Assembly: GCF_024580525.1 (NCBI RefSeq)
Contig: NZ_JANIKQ010000007.1
Span: 54,750-118,749 of the forward strand
Length of the DNA: 64,000 nt
Direction: 5' to 3'
From: Neisseria dentiae
GTDB lineage: Bacteria > Pseudomonadota > Gammaproteobacteria > Burkholderiales > Neisseriaceae
The position numbers and the translations under genes are program-made. The notes beneath the pieces were generated by a model that saw nothing but the letters and a program-made list of their open reading frames with translations, ran no database searches and had not been told where the DNA came from. This document shows, piece by piece, positions 47,238 to 56,765 of the stretch (positions within the stretch are counted from its first letter, which is position 1; every line of letters begins with the position of its first letter).

Positions 47238-47969
47238 TTACAGGGTGCGCTCCAGCAGGTTCAGCATATTCTGCCATGCCACTTCGGCATCGGCTTCGTT
47301 ATAGGCCAAATCCACGCCGTTTTTTTCACCGTTGCGGGTGGCCTGCGGATTGGTGAAACCGTGTTTGGCATAAGGAAACACATCGATATGGTAGCGCGCT
47401 TTGGCGTTATCCATTTCTTTGCGGAAGGCTTCCACCGCGTCCATCGTTACCATCGTATCCAAACCGGCGTGTTCGACCAGCAGTTCGCCTTTGATAAAAC
47501 CTTCGCGGGCAGGCTCGGGCGTGGCGAGAATGCCGTGGAAGCTGGTTACGGCTTTCAAATCGTCGCCCCGGCGCGCCATATCGAGCACCACGCGGCCGCC
47601 GAAGCAGAAACCGATGGCGCCGATGCGGTTGCCGTCCACTTCGGGCTGTGCGGCCAGCGCTTTCAAGCCCAAACGGGTGCGCTCGGTCAGCACGGCGGGG
47701 TCGGCGAGGGCTTCGGTCATCCAAGCGTTGGCTTGGGCGGCATCGTCGGTGAGGCGGGCGCCGCCGTATAAATCCATCGCCAGCGCGGCATAGCCCTGTT
47801 CGGCCAAGCGTTCGGCAGCGCGTTTGGCGTGCTCGCTCAAACCCCACCATTCAGGGGCCACCAATATGCCCGACAGACTGCCGACGGCGTGTTCGGGCAG
47901 GCACAGGTAACTTTGCAGGGTGAGGCCGCCGGCGGTGGTGTATTCCACGGTGCGGGTGGTAATCGGCAT
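47238..47969 (-). CDS. dienelactone hydrolase-family protein
   Basis: This 243-residue alpha/beta hydrolase has the complete triad Cys122 (GFCFGG), Asp171 (AGLDTMV) and His203 (AKHGFTNP), at nearly the same positions as in classical dienelactone hydrolase. APEWWGLSEHAKRAAERLAE near residue 38 is typical. It probably hydrolyses an ester or lactone in the cytoplasm; the true substrate is unknown, since no aromatic-degradation genes are near. AGGAGCCTGAT precedes the ATG. Confidence 0.88.
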   Translation of the reverse strand: MPITTRTVEYTTAGGLTLQSYLCLPEHAVGSLSGILVAPEWWGLSEHAKRAAERLAEQGYAALAMDLYGGARLTDDAAQANAWMTEALADPAVLTERTRLGLKALAAQPEVDGNRIGAIGFCFGGRVVLDMARRGDDLKAVTSFHGILATPEPAREGFIKGELLVEHAGLDTMVTMDAVEAFRKEMDNAKARYHIDVFPYAKHGFTNPQATRNGEKNGVDLAYNEADAEVAWQNMLNLLERTL

Positions 47970-48094
47970 ATCAGGCTCCTTTGTGTTGGGGTTTCAGACG
48001 GCCCCAAGCTTAAATGATGCGGCACGGGCGTTCAAGGGCTGATGCGGGACAAAATGCGCTTGAGTGATTTAATTGTTTTAAAATCAAAGCATAA

Positions 48095-48123
48095 AGGCCG
48101 TCTGAAACATTTTCAGACGGCCT
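48095..48123. terminator. uptake-sequence hairpin
   Basis: AGGCCGTCTGAAA and TTTCAGACGGCCT are inverted around 3 bases, downstream of the lipoprotein gene on the reverse strand. Confidence 0.75.
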
Positions 48124-48145
48124 CTTGTTAAGGCAAACGGCCGGA

Positions 48146-48355
48146 TTAGCGGCGGTTTATCTGACTGCCGATTACGCCGCCCAAGGCTGCGCCGCCGAGG
48201 GTGGAACCGGTGTCGCCGCCGATCAGATTGCCGGCTACGCCGCCGATAACGGCGCCGGTGGCGGTGTTGCGTTGGGTACGGCTCATGCTTTCGCAGGCGG
48301 TGAGCGAACCGGCAACGGCCAGCAGGGCGATGGCTTTAACGATGGTTGATTTCAT
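48146..48355 (-). CDS. small glycine-zipper lipoprotein
   Basis: This 69-residue protein has a lipoprotein signal with the lipobox LTAC (Cys21). A glycine-zipper two-helix segment follows (TGAVIGGVAGNLIGGDTGST and LGGAALGGVIGSQINRR), as in OsmB/SlyB-type envelope proteins. It should be an outer-membrane lipoprotein tied to envelope stress. AAGGAGGACACC is a very strong ribosome site, so high expression is likely. Confidence 0.82.
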   Translation of the reverse strand: MKSTIVKAIALLAVAGSLTACESMSRTQRNTATGAVIGGVAGNLIGGDTGSTLGGAALGGVIGSQINRR

Positions 48356-48514
48356 GGTGTCCTCCTTAAAAAAGGTGTTATATTGCGGGAAAGCCCCGTA
48401 AAAGGGCGGGATTCCCTGTTAAGAGCGTTCGCAGTATGGCATAGGCTGCGGGTAACGGCGTATCGGCAGGGGTAAAGAGTTTTAAAACTGAGCAAGAGTT
48501 TGAAATTATATTTT

Positions 48515-48961
48515 ATGAGCGTTTATTCTGTTGCACATATCATACATTTGTTCTGCGCCATTGTTTTTGTGGGCGGCGTTTTCTTTGAAACTTTGGTTTT
48601 GTCGGCCATACACAGCAAGGATGTGCCGAGGGAAGCGCGGAAATCGGTAGAAAAAGCCATTATGCGGCGCGCCGTGCGGGTGATGCCGTGGGTGGTGGGC
48701 GGTGTGTTTTTGTCGGGGCTGACGATGGCGCACCGCTATGCCGCCGCTTTTGCCGCACCGTTTGCCGCGCCGTTCAACACCCAGTTGTGTTTGAAGGTGT
48801 TGCTGGCGTTCGGGGTGTTGGCGCACTTTCTGATTGCCGTTACCAAAATGCGGCGCGGCACGCTCACGGCGGCGTGGTCGAAATATATCCATTTGGCGGT
48901 GTTTTGCCAGATGGTGATGATTGTGCTGCTGGCGAAAACCATGTTTTATGTGGCTTGGTAG
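48515..48961 (+). CDS. four-helix inner-membrane protein (CopD-like or DUF2269-like)
   Basis: This 148-residue protein has about four membrane helices with His-containing faces (SVAHIIHLFCAIVFVGGVFF and LLAFGVLAHFLIAVTKMRRG). The pattern resembles the CopD or DUF2269 group of possible heme- or copper-related membrane proteins, but I cannot assign it firmly. The ATG at 48515 is preferred over a TTG at 48500 that would add five residues. No close partner gene is present. Confidence 0.6.
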   Translation: MSVYSVAHIIHLFCAIVFVGGVFFETLVLSAIHSKDVPREARKSVEKAIMRRAVRVMPWVVGGVFLSGLTMAHRYAAAFAAPFAAPFNTQLCLKVLLAFGVLAHFLIAVTKMRRGTLTAAWSKYIHLAVFCQMVMIVLLAKTMFYVAW

Positions 48962-49062
48962 GCGGGTGGTGTAAGGTGGAAAGGCCGTCTGAAAACAGCG
49001 GCGCGGGCAGTTCGATGATTTCGATTTGCGGGTGGCCGGCGGTGATGCGGCGATAGTATTCG

Positions 49063-49092
49063 AGGCCGTCTGAAAAACTTTTCAGACGGCCT
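49063..49092. terminator. uptake-sequence hairpin before metG
   Basis: AGGCCGTCTGAAAA and TTTTCAGACGGCCT are inverted around 2 bases and followed by a T run, ending the unit upstream of metG. Confidence 0.75.
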
Positions 49093-49156
49093 TTTGCACA
49101 GTTTATACGCTATAATCCCACACTTTGATAAATTCCCGTTTTTTCAAGCACAAACC

Positions 49157-51235
49157 ATGACCCAACGCAAAATCCTCGTTACCTCCGCCCTGCCGTATGC
49201 CAACGGCAGCATCCACTTAGGCCACATGGTCGAACACATCCAAACCGACATCTGGGTGCGCTTTCAAAAACTGCGCGGCCACCAATGCCACTACTGCTGC
49301 GCCGACGACACCCACGGCACCCCCATCATGCTGGCGGCCGAAAAACAAAACCTCACCCCCGAAGAGCTGATTGAAAAAGTGCACGCCGAGCATCTGGCCG
49401 ACTTCACCGGCTTTTATATCGGCTACGACAATTATTACTCCACCCACTCGCCTGAAAACAAACAGCTTTCCGAGCAAATCTATCTTGCCCTCAAAGCGAA
49501 CGGCAAAATCGAAAGCCGCACCATCGAGCAGCTGTTCGACCCCGAAAAACAAATGTTCCTACCCGACCGCTTCGTCAAAGGCGAATGCCCCAAATGCCAC
49601 GCCAAAGACCAATACGGCGACAACTGCGAAGTGTGCGGCACCACCTATTCGCCCACCGAGCTGATTAACCCTTATTCCGCCGTATCCGGCGCCACGCCCG
49701 TATTAAAAGAATCCGAACACTTCTTCTTCAAACTCGGCGAATGCGCCGACTACCTGAAACAATGGACTTCGGGCAGCACCACACTTTCAGACGGCCGCGT
49801 ACAGCAACACTTGCAGCCCGAAGCGCTCAACAAAATGAAAGAATGGCTGCACCCCGACGAAAACGGCGAAGGCGGCTTATCCGACTGGGATATTTCCCGC
49901 GACGCTCCCTATTTCGGCTTCGAAATCCCCGGCGCGCCCGGCAAATACTTCTATGTGTGGCTCGATGCGCCCGTCGGCTACATGGCCTCGTTCAAAAACC
50001 TGTGCAGCCGCATCGGCCTCGATTACGACGAATACTTCCAAGCCGGCAGCCAAACCGAGATGTACCACTTTATCGGCAAAGACATCCTCTATTTCCACGC
50101 CCTGTTCTGGCCCGCCATGCTCGAATTTTCCGGCCACCGCGCGCCCACCGGCGTGTTCGCCCACGGCTTTTTAACCGTTGACGGCCAAAAAATGTCCAAA
50201 TCGCGCGGCACCTTCATCACCGCCCGCTCCTATCTCGACGGCGGCCTCAACCCCGAATGGATGCGCTACTACATCGCCGCCAAACTCAACAGCCGCATCG
50301 AAGACATCGATTTGAACCTGAACGACTTCATCGCCCGCGTCAACAGCGATTTGGTCGGCAAATACGTCAACATCGCCGCCCGCGCTGCCGGCTTTATCGC
50401 CAAACGCTTCGAAGGCCGTCTGAAAAACGTTGCCGGCAGCGAATTACTGGCCAAACTCGCCGCACAATCCGAAGCCATCGCCGCCGACTACGAAACCCGC
50501 GAATACGCCAAAGCCCTGCGCGAAATCATGGCGCTGGCCGACATCGTTAACGAATACGTTGATGCCAACAAACCGTGGGAGCTGGCCAAACAAGAAGGCC
50601 AAGACGAACGCCTGCACCAAGTGTGCAGCGAACTCATCAACGCCTTCGCCATGCTCACCGCCTACCTCGCGCCCGTGTTGCCCAAAGTGGCCGAAAACGC
50701 CGCCCGATTCCTCAACCTGCCTAAAATTACCTGGGCCAACACCCGCGAAACCCTAGGCGAACACACCATCAATAAATACGAACACCTGATGCAACGAGTG
50801 GAGCAAAAACAAGTGGACGACTTAATCGAAGCCAACAAACAAAGCATTCAGACGGCCTCTGCCGCACCGGCAGCCGAAACCAGCCAATACACGCCCGTCG
50901 CCGAACAGGCCAGTTTCGACGACTTTATGAAAATCGACATGCGCGTGGCCAAAGTGCTCAACTGCCAAGCCGTAGAAGGCAGCACCAAACTGTTGAAATT
51001 CGACCTCGACTTCGGCTTCGAACAGCGCGTGATTTTCTCCGGCATCGCCGCCAGCTACCCCAACCCCGCTGAACTCAACGGCCGCATGGTAATCGCCGTC
51101 GCCAACTTCGCCCCGCGTAAAATGGCCAAATTCGGCGTATCCGAAGGCATGATCCTGTCCGCTGCCACCGCCGACGGCAAACTGAAGCTCTTGGATGTGG
51201 ACGCCGGCGCACAGCCGGGGGATAAGGTGGGCTAA
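49157..51235 (+). CDS. metG: methionine--tRNA ligase
   Basis: MetG charges tRNA-Met. The 692-residue protein has the HIGH-type motif ([11 protein letters not shown], about 13-23) and a zinc region ([18 protein letters not shown], about 145-165). KMSKS lies near 345-350. The C-terminal tRNA-binding domain (about 590-692) holds [21 protein letters not shown] start at the ATG at 49157; the longer frame begins in the leader. Uptake sequences in frame are read as LSDGR near residue 211, GRLK near 421 and QTA near 567. An uptake-sequence hairpin follows. Confidence 0.97.
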   Translation: MTQRKILVTSALPYANGSIHLGHMVEHIQTDIWVRFQKLRGHQCHYCCADDTHGTPIMLAAEKQNLTPEELIEKVHAEHLADFTGFYIGYDNYYSTHSPENKQLSEQIYLALKANGKIESRTIEQLFDPEKQMFLPDRFVKGECPKCHAKDQYGDNCEVCGTTYSPTELINPYSAVSGATPVLKESEHFFFKLGECADYLKQWTSGSTTLSDGRVQQHLQPEALNKMKEWLHPDENGEGGLSDWDISRDAPYFGFEIPGAPGKYFYVWLDAPVGYMASFKNLCSRIGLDYDEYFQAGSQTEMYHFIGKDILYFHALFWPAMLEFSGHRAPTGVFAHGFLTVDGQKMSKSRGTFITARSYLDGGLNPEWMRYYIAAKLNSRIEDIDLNLNDFIARVNSDLVGKYVNIAARAAGFIAKRFEGRLKNVAGSELLAKLAAQSEAIAADYETREYAKALREIMALADIVNEYVDANKPWELAKQEGQDERLHQVCSELINAFAMLTAYLAPVLPKVAENAARFLNLPKITWANTRETLGEHTINKYEHLMQRVEQKQVDDLIEANKQSIQTASAAPAAETSQYTPVAEQASFDDFMKIDMRVAKVLNCQAVEGSTKLLKFDLDFGFEQRVIFSGIAASYPNPAELNGRMVIAVANFAPRKMAKFGVSEGMILSAATADGKLKLLDVDAGAQPGDKVG

Positions 51236-51260
51236 CACCTGCATTAGTGTGATAATGAAA

Positions 51261-51292
51261 AAAGGCCGTCTGAAAAACTTTCAGACGGCTTT
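51261..51292 (+). terminator. uptake-sequence terminator of metG
   Basis: AAAGGCCGTCTGAAA and TTTCAGACGGCTTT are inverted around 3 bases shortly after the metG stop. Confidence 0.75.
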
Positions 51293-51637
51293 CGCATCAT
51301 ATTCGGGCTTGAACCGAATATCTTATTGTTTCAAAAAACAGCCGGGTAGCTCGGATACTTGTATCCGACAAAACAGGGGTAAGGCCGCCTGAAACAGTAG
51401 GTTGGGTCAAAGACCCAACAAAAACTTCAAGCAAATTATCATGTTGGGTTTTCAACCCAACCTACGCTTGCTGTTTTTCAGTGGTGTAGCCGCGCATACG
51501 GGTGGTATGGGTTATGTGAGCTGCCGCGGATTGTTTTTTGTTTCAACATGTTTGATAAAAACATAGAGAAAAAGGACGTCTGAAATAAATTGTTTAGACA
51601 GGTCTTGAGAGTAATGGGTTGCTCCACCACAAACTAA

Positions 51638-51725
51638 CGCGTGCGTGCCTTTGGGCACACACCCTACACCTGAAATCGGCAAGCATTGAATCGGCGGTAG
51701 GGTGTGTGGCGTAGCCACGCACGCG
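51638..51725. repeat. inverted repeat at the 3' border of the AT-rich island
   Basis: Arms 51638-51666 and 51697-51725 share CGCGTGCGTG and the ACACACCCTAC block in inverse order; the middle of each arm differs. The right arm ends 15 bp from the stop of the GmrSD-like gene. Such GTAGGGTGTGTG repeats occur between genes in several non-pathogenic neisseriae, as far as I recall. Confidence 0.55.
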
Positions 51726-51740
51726 GTGGGGGTATGCAGG

Positions 51741-53513
51741 CTACGCTTGCTTAACAGACTCATAAAATTTATTTGCTAAATACTTAGATCTATTTGTAAT
51801 ATGACATTTAGTAAATTCAGAAGAGTGTGTGTTTAAAAAATCTCTCATAGTAGAGAATTGCGATTTCTCGTAAATATTGAATTTCTGTTTAATATCTTGA
51901 GCATCGCATTTCCCATTTAAATTGTTTTCCAAAATGCATAAATTGCCGATATTTAATGCCTCTGGAATGGCTGAGTCTTTACTTTCAGGAATAATATGCT
52001 CAATACTCGCGGTGTTGGCTACCATTAAGTTTTTTGAAAAAATACGTTCTAATTCATATATAGCATATTTTGTAACTTGATTATCATCCTTTTTCACCTT
52101 ATCCCTATTTGAAAATTCTAACTTGGTGAATTTTTCAGTAAATTCTTGCTCTGATGGTAATATTTTTTTTAATTTTTCTATTAAGTCATCTATTATTTTT
52201 CTAGAGTCATTGACTGATTGAGAATCTGTCAGAGCGACCGCAAAGGCTGCATATTTAGATTCTAAGGTATTTGCTCTTTTTGAGCACAATGCACTATAAA
52301 TAAAGTGAAATTTAGGTAAAAAGGTAATTATTTTTTTAAAATCTGAGATGTGTATCAATTTTTCTTCTTTCTTTCTAAAAATAGCTAAAAGTGCAACCCT
52401 ACACTGTCTAATTTTAAAGTTATTTAAAGCAGTCAGTGAGTCAATAATAAATGTAGATTGTTTTTGATTTTTATAGTCATTAGTTAGATTTGGAGAGGAT
52501 ATTTTTTTGTATATTTCTGCATTAGTTATTAGTTGGTCTAAGAAGTTCTCATATTCTTCTTTGGATACGTTGTTTAGGAATTGATCATATAAATCTATAT
52601 TATTCATTCTTTTATATTTTGATAGCCAAAAGTGGCGATAGAAGATAGAGAATTCAATTCGAACTCTTTCATTTAGATGTGATTTAATTCTTTTCCATTT
52701 GCCAATTGCATAATCTTTTGGCTGTACGGTTGTAACATATTTAAAAATTTCATTCTTTATTAAATCAATGGGTTCAAGTTTTTTTCCTTTTGAGTTTAAT
52801 ATTTCGAATATTAAATTAGCACTTTCTTTATCTGTTGTTGAGACGCAAACAACTTGGCTATTTAACAAAAAATCTCGAACTTGCTTTAACTTCGTTATAT
52901 AGTTTTGATTGTGTAATTTATTATCTTTCCCTAGTAATAAATTTAAATTCATATCTATACTGCTAGATGATAAATATGAGCTGAAAAATTTAATAGCATC
53001 TAGGATGCGCTGAGTTTCTTCATCTGGAGCTTCTTTAATTTTTACAACGTCATCAATAGTAATATTTATATCTTGAACATTTTCTTTAAAAAAATCATCG
53101 GTAGTGTCATTCTGTAATAGGGTAATTTTTTCTCCGTCATCAGTAGTTTTAATGATATATTCCCAAATGAGTTCTGACAATTTTTCTTCTGAGCAGGATT
53201 TTAGGAGTTTTCCAATAGTAGATAATAAAATAGTGGCGGTAGTAATTCGCTGTTGTCCATCGATGATCTCTAAAGTACCATTTGATCCATTAATATTTCC
53301 TGCAACAAGAATAGTTCCAAAAAAGTAGTCGGATTTAGGGTTTTGCGTATCTGTTGTATTGTTTAATTTTGAGTTGGAAAGAAGATCTTCCAAAAATTCG
53401 CGAGTGTGCTCATTTTCCCAAGTATAATCTCTCTGGAAACGGGGAATTAATAATTGATTAAAATTGGTGCCTAATAAATCTCTAAAAGTTTTTGTAGTGA
53501 AATCAAAATTCAT
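51741..53513 (-). CDS. GmrSD-like DUF262 + DUF1524 protein (putative type IV restriction / anti-phage effector)
   Basis: This 590-residue protein joins two halves. The N-terminal DUF262 (GmrS-like, ParB/Srx-type NTPase) half has IPRFQRDYTW (23-32) and EIIDGQQRITT (82-92) with the hallmark DGQQR. The C-terminal DUF1524 (GmrD-like, HNH-type nuclease) half has IEHIIPES with His506, then NIGNLCILENNLNGK (521-535). Such fusions include modification-dependent restriction enzymes that cut glucosylated or otherwise modified phage DNA, and SspE-type effectors of phosphorothioate systems. The gene is strikingly AT-rich in a GC-rich region and stands alone, without a partner modification gene, which favours a stand-alone type IV role and horizontal transfer. 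AAGGATAAATAAA precedes the ATG. Target specificity is unknown. Confidence 0.85.
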   Translation of the reverse strand: MNFDFTTKTFRDLLGTNFNQLLIPRFQRDYTWENEHTREFLEDLLSNSKLNNTTDTQNPKSDYFFGTILVAGNINGSNGTLEIIDGQQRITTATILLSTIGKLLKSCSEEKLSELIWEYIIKTTDDGEKITLLQNDTTDDFFKENVQDINITIDDVVKIKEAPDEETQRILDAIKFFSSYLSSSSIDMNLNLLLGKDNKLHNQNYITKLKQVRDFLLNSQVVCVSTTDKESANLIFEILNSKGKKLEPIDLIKNEIFKYVTTVQPKDYAIGKWKRIKSHLNERVRIEFSIFYRHFWLSKYKRMNNIDLYDQFLNNVSKEEYENFLDQLITNAEIYKKISSPNLTNDYKNQKQSTFIIDSLTALNNFKIRQCRVALLAIFRKKEEKLIHISDFKKIITFLPKFHFIYSALCSKRANTLESKYAAFAVALTDSQSVNDSRKIIDDLIEKLKKILPSEQEFTEKFTKLEFSNRDKVKKDDNQVTKYAIYELERIFSKNLMVANTASIEHIIPESKDSAIPEALNIGNLCILENNLNGKCDAQDIKQKFNIYEKSQFSTMRDFLNTHSSEFTKCHITNRSKYLANKFYESVKQA

Positions 53514-53576
53514 TTTATTTATCCTTGAATGTTATATTAAAAATATATACTATATTAAAAGGATTTTTGAAGATTG

Positions 53577-53594
53577 TTGGAAAATATTTTCCAA
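53577..53594. promoter_or_regulatory. perfect 18-bp palindrome upstream of the GmrSD-like gene
   Basis: TTGGAAAATATTTTCCAA is a perfect palindrome 63 bp before the ATG, in AT-rich promoter DNA. It could be an operator. No regulator gene is adjacent. Confidence 0.4.
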
Positions 53595-53772
53595 ATACCT
53601 TTCTGTATAACTTCCCTTAATCTCTATTATTTCACATGGGGTTACCTAGAGCAATAATCTTATCCCCGCCATTGTCTCTCGACCACAATTTCGCAGCGTA
53701 AATTATGTTCAATAATCACAATCAAGTTGCCTTTCAGACGGCCTGAAACCTTTATTGCCCTTATCCAAGCAC

Positions 53773-54363
53773 TCACCCAAACAACTTACCCTGCGCCAAT
53801 ACGGCTCTCACCGGCGCAAAATCGCGGCGGTGTTCGGGCAGGGCGCCGAATTCGGCGAGGGCGGCGAGGTGGGCGGCGGTGCCGTAGCCTTTGTGTTTGT
53901 CGAAGCCGTATTGCGGGTAACGCGCGGCTAGGGCATACATTTCAGCGTCGCGTGCGGTTTTGGCGAGCACGGAGGCGGCGGAGATTTCGATGATTTTGCT
54001 GTCGCCTTTCACCACGGCTTCGGCGGCAATGCCCAAGTTTTTCGGCACGCGGTTGCCGTCTATCAGCACTTTCTGCGGCGGCACGGCCAAGCTTTGCACG
54101 GCGCGGGTCATGGCGAGCAGGGTGGCGTGCAGGATATTGAGTTCGGCGATTTCCTGCACATCGGCGCTGGCCACGCTCCAGGCGACGGCCTGCGCTTTGA
54201 TTTGTGCGGCCAATTCGTTGCGTTTTTTTTCGCTGAGTTTTTTGGAATCGGTGAGGCCGGGCAGGTTATGGCTGGGCGGCAGAATCACGGCGGCGGCAAA
54301 TACGCTGCCCGCCAAGGGGCCGCGCCCGGCTTCGTCGACGCCGGCGGTGAGAACGGTGTTCAT
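53773..54363 (-). CDS. rnhB: ribonuclease HII
   Basis: RNase HII removes ribonucleotides from DNA and RNA-DNA hybrids. The 196-residue protein has the catalytic pair Asp10-Glu11 in [35 protein letters not shown] follows, then [13 protein letters not shown] near residue 96 and the family end [16 protein letters not shown]. It begins 11 bp after lpxB and forms an operon with it. Confidence 0.96.
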   Translation of the reverse strand: MNTVLTAGVDEAGRGPLAGSVFAAAVILPPSHNLPGLTDSKKLSEKKRNELAAQIKAQAVAWSVASADVQEIAELNILHATLLAMTRAVQSLAVPPQKVLIDGNRVPKNLGIAAEAVVKGDSKIIEISAASVLAKTARDAEMYALAARYPQYGFDKHKGYGTAAHLAALAEFGALPEHRRDFAPVRAVLAQGKLFG

Positions 54364-54374
54364 GCGGTTATCTT

Positions 54375-55580
54375 TCAGACGGCCTCGGGTGCGGCTTCGG
54401 GCACGGCGGCGGTAATGCCTGCTTCGGCCAGCACGGCGCCGGCGGCCAGCGCGTCGGTGTCTTTCTGCAAAAGCCGGTGGAGGTTGAGAAAATCCTGCTG
54501 CAAGGCGGCGACATCTTGCGGCGATTCATACCATTCGGCCACGGCGGCGGCCAGTTTGGCGGGGGTGGCGTCGTCTTGCAGCAGTTCGGGCACGGCGCCT
54601 TTGCCGAGCAGGATATTGGGCAGCCCCACATGGGGCACGTTGATTTTGCGTTTCACATAGGCGTAGGTGAGCGGCGAGATTTTATAGCTGATAACCATGG
54701 GCCGTTTGCACAGCGCCACTTCCAGCGTGGCGGTGCCGCTGGTAACCAGCACCACGTCGGCGGCGGTGCAGGCCAAATCGGCGTGCGCGCTCATCAGTTG
54801 AATGGGCAGGCCGATAAATTCGCCTTGGTGCAGAATCGAAATCAGGCGGCTGCGGGTGGCCACGGTGGCCACGGGCAGCAGGAAGCGGGCGGAGGGGTAG
54901 CGTTGCAGCAGCAGGCGGGCGGTGCGGAAGAATATCGGCGCCATATAGTCGATTTCGCTCACGCGGCTGCCGGGCATCAGGCAGAACACGGGTTTCCACG
55001 GTTCGATTTTCATGTGCCGGCGCGCGGCATCGCGGTCGGCATCGAGCGGCAGGGTTTGCGCCAGCGGGTGGCCGACAAACTCGGCCTGCCCGCCCGCTTC
55101 TTGATAAAGCTGCGGTTCCATCGGAAACAGGCACAGCACGCGGTTGACTTGTTCCACAATGGTGTTGACCCGTTCGCGCCGCCACGCCCACACCGAGGGG
55201 CTGACGTAGTGCACGGTGGGAATGCCTGCTTTTTTGAGTTTTTCAGCCACGCCGAGGTTGAAGTCGGGCGCGTCGATGCCCACGAACACGTCGGGGCGGA
55301 TGCGTTTGAGGTCGCGCACCAGGCCGCGGCGGATTTTCAGGATTTCGGGCAGGCGCTTCACCACTTCGGCAAAGCCGCGCACGGCCAGTTTTTCTTGGTC
55401 GTAAAGGCTTTGGAAGCCCTTTGCCAGCATACGCGGCCCGCCGATGCCGACGAAATGCGCCTGCGGGCAGCACTGCTTGATGGCGGCCATCAGGTGCGCG
55501 CCGAGCAGGTCGCCGGAGGCTTCGCCGGCGCACAGGGCGATGGTGAGGGGGCGGTTGGCGGGCGGTTGGTGGGAAGTCAT
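54375..55580 (-). CDS. lpxB: lipid A disaccharide synthase
   Basis: LpxB joins UDP-2,3-diacylglucosamine and lipid X into the lipid A disaccharide. The 401-residue GT19 protein begins [20 protein letters not shown]. It has [20 protein letters not shown] near residue 125 and [20 protein letters not shown] near 290. The ATG at 55580 is preferred over the longer frame because conserved sequence starts soon after it. It leads the lpxB-rnhB operon, separated from lpxA by 24 kb here. Confidence 0.95.
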   Translation of the reverse strand: MTSHQPPANRPLTIALCAGEASGDLLGAHLMAAIKQCCPQAHFVGIGGPRMLAKGFQSLYDQEKLAVRGFAEVVKRLPEILKIRRGLVRDLKRIRPDVFVGIDAPDFNLGVAEKLKKAGIPTVHYVSPSVWAWRRERVNTIVEQVNRVLCLFPMEPQLYQEAGGQAEFVGHPLAQTLPLDADRDAARRHMKIEPWKPVFCLMPGSRVSEIDYMAPIFFRTARLLLQRYPSARFLLPVATVATRSRLISILHQGEFIGLPIQLMSAHADLACTAADVVLVTSGTATLEVALCKRPMVISYKISPLTYAYVKRKINVPHVGLPNILLGKGAVPELLQDDATPAKLAAAVAEWYESPQDVAALQQDFLNLHRLLQKDTDALAAGAVLAEAGITAAVPEAAPEAV

Positions 55581-55714
55581 AAATAAAACAATGAAATATA
55601 GAGCAGGCGGTATTGTACCGAAATTTATCAAACCGCCGTGGGATTTTGCCCCAGCGGTAGGTCTGTATGATAAGAGAGAGACAGGCCGCCGAAAGTTTCA
55701 GACGGCCTTGAGAT

Positions 55715-55800
55715 ATTTTTGCAGGGTATCAGGCCGTCTGAAACTTTCGGCAGACAGGTTGAAAAAAGGCCATGCCGGAGTATGACGGAACGGTTATCAA
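55715..55800. repeat. fragmentary repeat with REP-like end
   Basis: TATTTTTGCAGGGTATC, an uptake sequence, and GGCCATGCCGGAGTATGACGG occur in the order seen in the MITE-like family, but both ends are worn. It lies between the BioC-like gene and lpxB. Confidence 0.4.
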
Positions 55801-55827
55801 ACAAGTGGTTTTGCCATACCGCCGCCA

Positions 55828-56619
55828 TCAGCGCGGTTTCGGGTAAAACAGAATCTCGCTTTCGCCTGCGGGCAGCTGCCGCTTTTTAATTGCGTGACCG
55901 TACACGGTTTCGAGGGTAGCGGTGAGGGTTCCGCCGTCGGCGAACATCCGATTGACGGCGGCACGGGCGGCGGCTTCGTCGCTGAAATCCAGCGAAGCCC
56001 ACAGACCGAGGGTTTCCATATCCTGCCAAAAAGTTTCGGGGCGGCGGTAGGAAAGCTCGAGTTTGGCGGTGTCCATTACAGGGTCGTAAAAGCCGTGGTG
56101 GAACAGCATGTCGCCCAAATCGTGCATATCGAAAAACATCGGCGTGTTAACGGTGATGCCCGCTTCTTTCAGACGGCCTGTCAAACCGTTCAGGCTGTCG
56201 ATGCCGAAATGGGTGAAAAACAGCAGGCCGTCGGGCTTCAACGCGCGCGCCCAGTTTTCAAAAACCGGCACGGGTTCGCGCGCGGTAATCAGCCCTAGAT
56301 TGGACCACAACATATCGGCCGCCGCTTCGGGCAGCGGTTCGGTAAGGCTTTGGCAGTGTTGCGGCACGGTTTTGCCGGTGAGTTTCTGCCATAAACCGGT
56401 TTTGCGTGCATCGGCGGCCGCTTGCAGAAAATCGGCGCGCGGGTCGTATTCGGCAAACGCGGCTTTGGGGTAGCGTGCGGCGAGCAGGCGGCGGCTTTCG
56501 TCGGCATCGGCGCCCACCAGCACAATCTGCTGCGGAGTGTTGCGCACCAGTTGCAGGCGTTCGTCGGTATTGCGGGCGAGCAGGCGGTGGACGGCCCAGC
56601 GGTCGGATGTGTTCGTCAT
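55828..56619 (-). CDS. BioC-like SAM-dependent methyltransferase
   Basis: This 263-residue class I methyltransferase resembles BioC, which methylates malonyl-ACP to start pimelate synthesis for biotin. The glycine-poor motif I region IVLVGADADESRRLLAARYP and ADMLWSNLGLI (near 110) fit. PMFFDMHDLGDMLFHHGFYD (about 160-179) is the BioC-like block containing DMHDLGD. It is not next to other bio genes, so assignment rests on sequence pattern only. Confidence 0.75.
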   Translation of the reverse strand: MTNTSDRWAVHRLLARNTDERLQLVRNTPQQIVLVGADADESRRLLAARYPKAAFAEYDPRADFLQAAADARKTGLWQKLTGKTVPQHCQSLTEPLPEAAADMLWSNLGLITAREPVPVFENWARALKPDGLLFFTHFGIDSLNGLTGRLKEAGITVNTPMFFDMHDLGDMLFHHGFYDPVMDTAKLELSYRRPETFWQDMETLGLWASLDFSDEAAARAAVNRMFADGGTLTATLETVYGHAIKKRQLPAGESEILFYPKPR

Positions 56620-56648
56620 TTATTTGTTAGGTTCGGCAAAGATTTCAG

Positions 56649-56674
56649 GCCGTCTGAAAGCTTTTCAGACGGCC
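56649..56674. terminator. uptake-sequence hairpin
   Basis: AGGCCGTCTGAAA and a TTTCAGACGGCCT arm lie back to back, between the YdcF-family and BioC-like genes. Confidence 0.65.
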
Positions 56675-56765
56675 TGATCGAATCAATATAGGCCGGTGTT
56701 GAAAACCGTTATTTTACCCGAAACCCGAAGCAACCGGTTTGCCGATAAGTGCTTGGCGGTTCGGT

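Larger units (their letters stand above)
51236..51740. other. gene-free region with several inverted repeats
   Basis: It contains the metG terminator (uptake-sequence arms, 51261-51292) and a REP-like palindrome near 51297. TAGGTTGGGT/ACCCAACCTA arms lie at 51398-51407 and 51455-51464. A long inverted pair with GTAGGGTGTGTG and CACACACCCTAC blocks lies at 51638-51666 and 51697-51725. No coding sequence is supported. Composition changes to AT-rich at its right edge. Confidence 0.6.

Noticed and set aside
51638..51725. Inverted repeat considered as a CRISPR-like or tRNA-like structure
   Set aside because: Only two arms in inverted order, no spacing pattern and no tRNA landmarks.
54477..55586. 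369-codon plus-strand frame opposite lpxB
   Set aside because: His- and Gly-rich shadow; lpxB is unambiguous on the reverse strand.
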